The notes under the pieces were generated by a model. That model was not told where the DNA came from and did not search any database. It worked only from the letters and a program-made list of their open reading frames with translations. A stretch of DNA of 64,000 bases. Source: JALONO01 sp038209965. GTDB lineage: Bacteria > Bacteroidota > Bacteroidia > Cytophagales > Thermoflexibacteraceae. Positions 60,701-64,000 of this stretch are shown here, piece by piece (the first letter of the stretch is position 1; each line of letters opens with the position of its first letter). The position numbers were made by a program, and so were the translations under genes. The stretch lies in assembly GCA_038209965.1 (NCBI GenBank), contig JBBQXF010000008.1, positions 1 to 64,000 on the forward strand, in the 5' to 3' direction.

Positions 60701-62474
60701 TGTTGGCCTCATCCACAAAGCCCAGTCGGCCATTGGCCCCCGAAGTGAGTGAAAATTTGTTGATTTGTAAATCCAAGTGATCGGGTGCAGCCTGGACGAA
60801 GAAGTATTGGTAATCGGTATAGCCAGCATCAGAAAATCCCAACCGGAACAGGATCATCGCGCCGGGCGGGGTATCGGAGCTTAGGCGGATTCGGAAGGGT
60901 GCCCGCTGATTGCTCACCGAATCCATCGTGTCCAAGGGGCCCAGTCCAAAATCGCCCTGCATCACGGTCGCGTATGGCGAAGTGGTGGAGAGTTGGACCC
61001 GGGCAGCACTGGTACTGGGTTTCAGATAATTGATAAAACGGGCATTGATCATCAGGGTATCGCCGGTAAAGGCATATTCCCCAAAACGGTTGGTGACCGT
61101 ATGGGATTTTAGGCGGATGGATTGGGCGGTATTGCGCTCTTGCAAGGCCCGCAAAACGTTCAGCCTTCCCTTGCCCAGCATTTCTTGGAAAGGGGCATTG
61201 GCGGCCACTCCATATACATTGTCGGTCGTGGCCCGCAGCAGTTCCCCCACTTGCAAGGCTTTGAGTTCTGGGTACTTGGCCATGATCAGTCCCGCGGCCC
61301 CGGCCACATAGGGAGCGGCAAAGGAAGAGCCCTGCAAATTGAACTGGTAGTTGATCGGCGTGGGCGAAGTGGTGGAAACAATACCCGGGGCCAGCAGATC
61401 GATAAACCGGCTGTAAATCCCGTCGGCCAGCCGGGCATCATTGAAGTTGGAGCCCCCCACTGAAATCACATTGTCGTACGAAGCCGGATAAACATTGTCT
61501 TCCCGGCCGGTCGCGCCGTTGCCATTGCCCGAAGCAGCGACAATCAACACATTTTTTTGGAGGACGGCATAGTTGATCACCTCCTGCTGCCAGCGCAAGG
61601 GCTGGCTTAAATTGTAAGCGTAGGAAATATTGATAATGCTGGCTTCATTATCGGCTGCATACCGAATGGCTTGGTAAATGTGGGTGGCATCGAAGCGCAA
61701 CCGTTTATCAACCACTTTGAGGGGCATAAAACGACAGTTGTAGCCCACGCCGGCCAGTCCGATCCCGTTGTTGGGGGTGGCACTGGAGATGCCCGTGACC
61801 CAAGTGCCATGTGGGCCCGCATTGAGGTTTTGGCCATTTTCCCGGTCGGCGAAATCATACCCGACCGAGTCATCGACATAACCGTTCCGGTCATCGTCCA
61901 CCCCGGCTTGGCCAAAACGCTCCGCCCGGTTGTGGTACACCCGATCTTTGAGGTCTGGGTGGGCAAAGTCGACCCCGTCATCGATAATGGCGATCACGAT
62001 GCTCGGATCACCCTTACTGATTTCCCACGCGGCAGGGGCCTTGATCATGGTGTGGCCCCAAGTCTTGTCAGCCTCGGCGTTGAGCCAGGGGTCATTGGGC
62101 AGGCTGGTTGGCCCGCCAGTTGGTTTGGCATACGGTACCGGCTCTACATAGACCAGTCGCGGGTCTTTGCGCAGCTCATGAAGGGCGCGCTCCAGGTTTA
62201 CTCCGGGGAACAGCCGCAGTTCAATCAGCGCGGCCAATGGGTGGGGCGAAGTCAAAACGGGAAAGAGTGGGGCCACTTCCTTGACCAGTGCGGGGGCAAA
62301 GTCCAATTTGGAAACCCCAAAACGGGGCTGGGGATTGCGCAATTTGGCCACCAACTTGCCGGGCACAAAGGTGGACGGCGCTGGCTCACCCAGCCTCAAA
62401 GCGGGAGCGAACTGGGCCAATGCCGAAACAGTGGGCAATAAAATTACACAAAGGTGGCGTAAAAAGGATTTCAA
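57759..62474 (-). CDS. secreted subtilisin-like (S8) protease with PKD domains and T9SS signal
   Basis: 1571 residues, TTG start at 62474 (no ATG in frame before the upstream TGA), signal peptide MKSFLRHLCVILLPTVSALAQ. Triad: Asp165 in IAIIDDGVDF, His222 in GPHGTWVTG, Ser at about 390 in GSSFAAPYVAG. Then beta-rich domains, then four PKD-type domains (e.g. WRWDFGDGAP, WEWDLGNGRR, YEWAFGDGLF, WEWDLGNGLK) and a type A T9SS signal (NFRVTPNPSDGNVNI...ARGVYIVQL). Exported to the surface through T9SS; probably a degradative protease. Confidence 0.9.
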   Translation of the reverse strand: MKSFLRHLCVILLPTVSALAQFAPALRLGEPAPSTFVPGKLVAKLRNPQPRFGVSKLDFAPALVKEVAPLFPVLTSPHPLAALIELRLFPGVNLERALHELRKDPRLVYVEPVPYAKPTGGPTSLPNDPWLNAEADKTWGHTMIKAPAAWEISKGDPSIVIAIIDDGVDFAHPDLKDRVYHNRAERFGQAGVDDDRNGYVDDSVGYDFADRENGQNLNAGPHGTWVTGISSATPNNGIGLAGVGYNCRFMPLKVVDKRLRFDATHIYQAIRYAADNEASIINISYAYNLSQPLRWQQEVINYAVLQKNVLIVAASGNGNGATGREDNVYPASYDNVISVGGSNFNDARLADGIYSRFIDLLAPGIVSTTSPTPINYQFNLQGSSFAAPYVAGAAGLIMAKYPELKALQVGELLRATTDNVYGVAANAPFQEMLGKGRLNVLRALQERNTAQSIRLKSHTVTNRFGEYAFTGDTLMINARFINYLKPSTSAARVQLSTTSPYATVMQGDFGLGPLDTMDSVSNQRAPFRIRLSSDTPPGAMILFRLGFSDAGYTDYQYFFVQAAPDHLDLQINKFSLTSGANGRLGFVDEANKQGLGIRYENQPVLQDAGLLIGLGNEAVSNSVYSSPGRKSGDFVPVRNIRIEQKGIQHIGTYSAFADTTIANRIGVFVEQRIYGRTNTPNHTYFIVHYDVTNIGNGDMDSLLVGLFADWDLDGTKDRALWDRATKTGYVTNQANTRFMGIKILGNGTAYYGIDKRQTSGPINYTDGFSTTEKNIALSSGIANSQVGGPQGSDVAQVVGTRLNNFRRGEKRRITFIVAGASSLADLQAATQQAELFLDPRSSRGPMPNVPAEICASQPALFIQPTNGKRFRFYRAPQVSEPVATGSVLPITLADTAQQFYISSVDSLIESEVLPYRFTPRWATARFVSVDSLNMVDSAVVQFSDQSRRPLAWRWDFGDGAPMATTRNPKHSYSRPGLFTVTLTMTDSAGCAAVFNKKVKVVRIVRGPQPVIAPVIYACRTAPVVLRPGGGSQFRFFISPPANNPVFTGRSYTLTDTTIARLWITNIDSAIESLPVLVNLNRSKLQANFDYSPKADTIIYDQITFTDKSTANFDLVRWEWDLGNGRRQTGRSFTYMYQAQGVYSVKLKVTDILGCTDSTTRTFRVGRRGPTPVVASPVALCQGNSAIVRPMNGSRFNFYTSPTLAQPVFTGREYRFVPAQSMRLYVTNADSIVESAYREVVINVTILSPDFTFGAGAGYEIRFQGPNTPMVTYEWAFGDGLFGSNAANPAHTYRRPGTYQVSLTLRSAEGCVATLTKIVQVRHVTPLPVIQGFRTCPGKEIVLFPQGNGPFRFYSTRPPSQMAASGMVWNIGALYQDRTVYVTQTDSIGESEAVEVTIKVDRISADFTFRTGPAGVVVNDSLFFEAGERNAASWEWDLGNGLKVNGRTASVRYNLPGVYRVKLTVRNAQGCEIYQVMELPVVLANAPTVIHNFRVTPNPSDGNVNISITLGQFSRVSVRVYNVIGQLVLAYEDESVLQRDYPISLKDYARGVYIVQLVVGKEVLNTRLVLNH

Positions 62475-62687
62475 TTGGTTGTGTTGGTTTGGTTGTTTGG
62501 GATGTGCATAACATCACTGTAACGGCGATTAACGGGCCGATGGCTCAGCTATATTCTTTGGTCTGGGCCAACCTGTACCACTTGTAATGCTTGGCCGAAC
62601 TTTGTTATTTTACTTTCCAAAAGTAAATTTACTTATAAATATCGAACTTCGCGTTTATTAACCATGATTTAACGTACCCCAAGGCAA

Positions 62688-63959
62688 ATGGAAGTAGTCA
62701 TCATTGGCGGGGGAGCCGCAGGTTTTTTTGCGGCCATCCATTGCGCGTTGGCCAATACCGATGCAACGGTCACCCTTGTTGAACGTACCTCCAAGCTGCT
62801 GGCCAAGGTAAAAGTTTCGGGCGGGGGGCGTTGCAACGTCACCCATGCTTGTTTTCAAGTGTCCGAAATGAGCAAAAATTACCCACGCGGCGAGAAACTG
62901 ATGAAAAAAGCCTTGGGCCAGTTCATGACCACCGACACCGTGCGCTGGTTTGAGGATCGGGGAGTGCCGCTCAAGGCCGAAGCTGATGGGCGGATGTTCC
63001 CCGTCTCTGACAATTCACAAACGATCATTGACTGTCTGGTGCACCAAGCCCGACAAGCAGGTGTGCAGATTGTCACCAATTGTCCGGTTGAGGCCATTGC
63101 CCAAACCCCCACTGGTTTTCTCTTGACGATCAAAGACCAAAAAGGGTTGCACTATGACCAAGGGTTGCTTGCCCCGCCCCAATCTGTGGCCGCTAAGGAC
63201 CAAATACGCTGTGATCGACTCATTGTGGCCTCGGGGGGCAGCCCCAAGGCCAGCGGCATGGATTGGCTCAAAGCCCTCGGCCACCAAGTTGTCGCGCCAG
63301 TGCCGTCGTTGTTTACTTTCAATATGCCGGCCAATCCCATCACAGCCCTTATGGGCGTGAGCGTGCCCCAAGTGCGGGCCAAAATCGTGGGCAGCAAGTG
63401 GGCGCAGGAGGGGCCGCTGCTCGTCACCCACTGGGGCATGAGCGGGCCGGCCATTCTCAAGCTCTCGGCGTGGGGTGCGCGCGACATCGAGCAGGTGGAT
63501 TATCAGTTTGCGGTACAGATCAACTGGTTGCCCAGTTGCCCCGAGGATACGCTCCGGCAAAACCTGGGCCAGTACAAGATCAGTTTGGCCCAGCGCCAGC
63601 TCGGCAACCGCAACCCGTTGGAATTGCCCGCCCGCCTGTGGGATTTTTTGTTGAAAAAGGTGGAAATACTCCCCGAAAAGCGTTGGGTCGAGCTGGGGAA
63701 AAGCGAGATGAACCGGCTGATCAACGTCTTGACCAACGATGTGTACCCAGTGGATGGCAAAACAACTTACAAAGAAGAATTTGTGACTTGTGGGGGAATC
63801 AGCCTCGATCAAATCGACCCGGCCACGATGCAGAGCAAAGTATGCCCCGGCCTTTATTTTGCTGGTGAGGTACTGGACGTTGACGGCATCACGGGAGGCT
63901 TTAATTTTCAGGCTGCGTGGACCACCGGGTATTTGGCGGGCCAGGCGGCGGCCAAGTAA
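62688..63959 (+). CDS. BaiN/HI0933-type FAD-dependent oxidoreductase
   Basis: 423 residues. VVIIGGGAAGFFAAIHCAL (FAD Rossmann loop), AKVKVSGGGRCNVTHACF, then CGGISLDQIDPATMQSKVCPGLYFAGEVLDVDGITGGFNFQAAWTTG, the conserved end of the YhiN/HI0933/BaiN family. Flavoprotein; the substrate of most members is unknown. Transcribed alone; complete within the window. Confidence 0.93.
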   Translation: MEVVIIGGGAAGFFAAIHCALANTDATVTLVERTSKLLAKVKVSGGGRCNVTHACFQVSEMSKNYPRGEKLMKKALGQFMTTDTVRWFEDRGVPLKAEADGRMFPVSDNSQTIIDCLVHQARQAGVQIVTNCPVEAIAQTPTGFLLTIKDQKGLHYDQGLLAPPQSVAAKDQIRCDRLIVASGGSPKASGMDWLKALGHQVVAPVPSLFTFNMPANPITALMGVSVPQVRAKIVGSKWAQEGPLLVTHWGMSGPAILKLSAWGARDIEQVDYQFAVQINWLPSCPEDTLRQNLGQYKISLAQRQLGNRNPLELPARLWDFLLKKVEILPEKRWVELGKSEMNRLINVLTNDVYPVDGKTTYKEEFVTCGGISLDQIDPATMQSKVCPGLYFAGEVLDVDGITGGFNFQAAWTTGYLAGQAAAK

Positions 63960-64000
63960 AACCCCCCTGCCAAAGTGGATGGGTATTATTGGCAAGAGGG

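Noticed and set aside
61671..62441. 256-residue plus-strand ORF inside the subtilisin gene
   Set aside because: Antisense shadow; the minus-strand product has the full catalytic triad.
1..64000. CRISPR arrays, tRNA, rRNA, prophage
   Set aside because: No regularly spaced repeats, no cloverleaf seen in the gaps, no phage structural genes.

Overview
The window is chromosomal DNA from a Bacteroidota bacterium, probably of the Cytophagia/Saprospiria type. The evidence is C-terminal type IX secretion (T9SS) sorting domains, TAnnTTTG-type promoters, a PID-CTERM mini-protein, DUF5916, DUF3526 and UMF1 families, and the DUF177-rpmF-fabH and sigma54 activator-lptE gene orders. Genus cannot be fixed from the sequence alone. 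I saw no rRNA, tRNA, CRISPR array or prophage.

Layout. 1-13 kb: the end of a lipase-like hydrolase, an SLC6-like Na+ symporter with a 34-residue MetS-like partner, hpt, a CsgG/TolB-like secreted protein, an HTH regulator, fabG, galT, a small HapK-like/SDR/proline-racemase operon, and comEC. 13.1-18.4 kb: an accessory island holding a PLD-J-domain protein read leftward and, divergently, a tight vWA / PP2C phosphatase / kinase-FGE operon. 18.7-28 kb: mtaB, a HAD phosphatase with an lptF/G permease, an orphan ABC ATPase, a DUF3526 ABC transporter operon carrying a DUF1826 gene under a 7-1-7 palindrome, then DUF177-rpmF-fabH. 29.5-35.5 kb: a decayed Bax-inhibitor-1-like gene, proS, a lipoprotein, a PID-CTERM peptide, a secreted TIM-barrel protein, oxyR and a LEA-like lipoprotein. 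35.5-47.5 kb: an L,D-transpeptidase-like protein, a histone-deacetylase-like amidohydrolase, a 1040-residue repeat protein, an SSS symporter, a SlyD-like isomerase, corA, a HAD hydrolase and DUF5916. 47.9-64 kb: a T9SS Calx-beta protein, a kinase-fold protein, HIT, an NlpC/P60 peptidase, folD, a frameshifted gene between direct repeats, a UMF1 transporter, lptE with a sigma54 activator, a 1571-residue subtilisin with PKD domains and T9SS tail, and a BaiN/HI0933-type flavoprotein.

Most of the window is housekeeping. The most notable region is 13.1-18.4 kb. Its vWA, PP2C and kinase genes resemble the TerY-P-type phosphorylation triads. The kinase is fused to an FGE/C-type-lectin domain whose last ~35 codons have the pattern of a diversity-generating-retroelement variable region. 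A single-HKD phospholipase-D-fold protein with a J-like domain is the likely effector. No reverse transcriptase or template repeat lies in the window, so diversification would have to be driven from elsewhere. Fragments of one palindromic repeat bracket the island. My working reading is a phospho-signalling conflict or self-recognition module with a diversifiable sensor. The parts are visible in the sequence; the joint function is inference.
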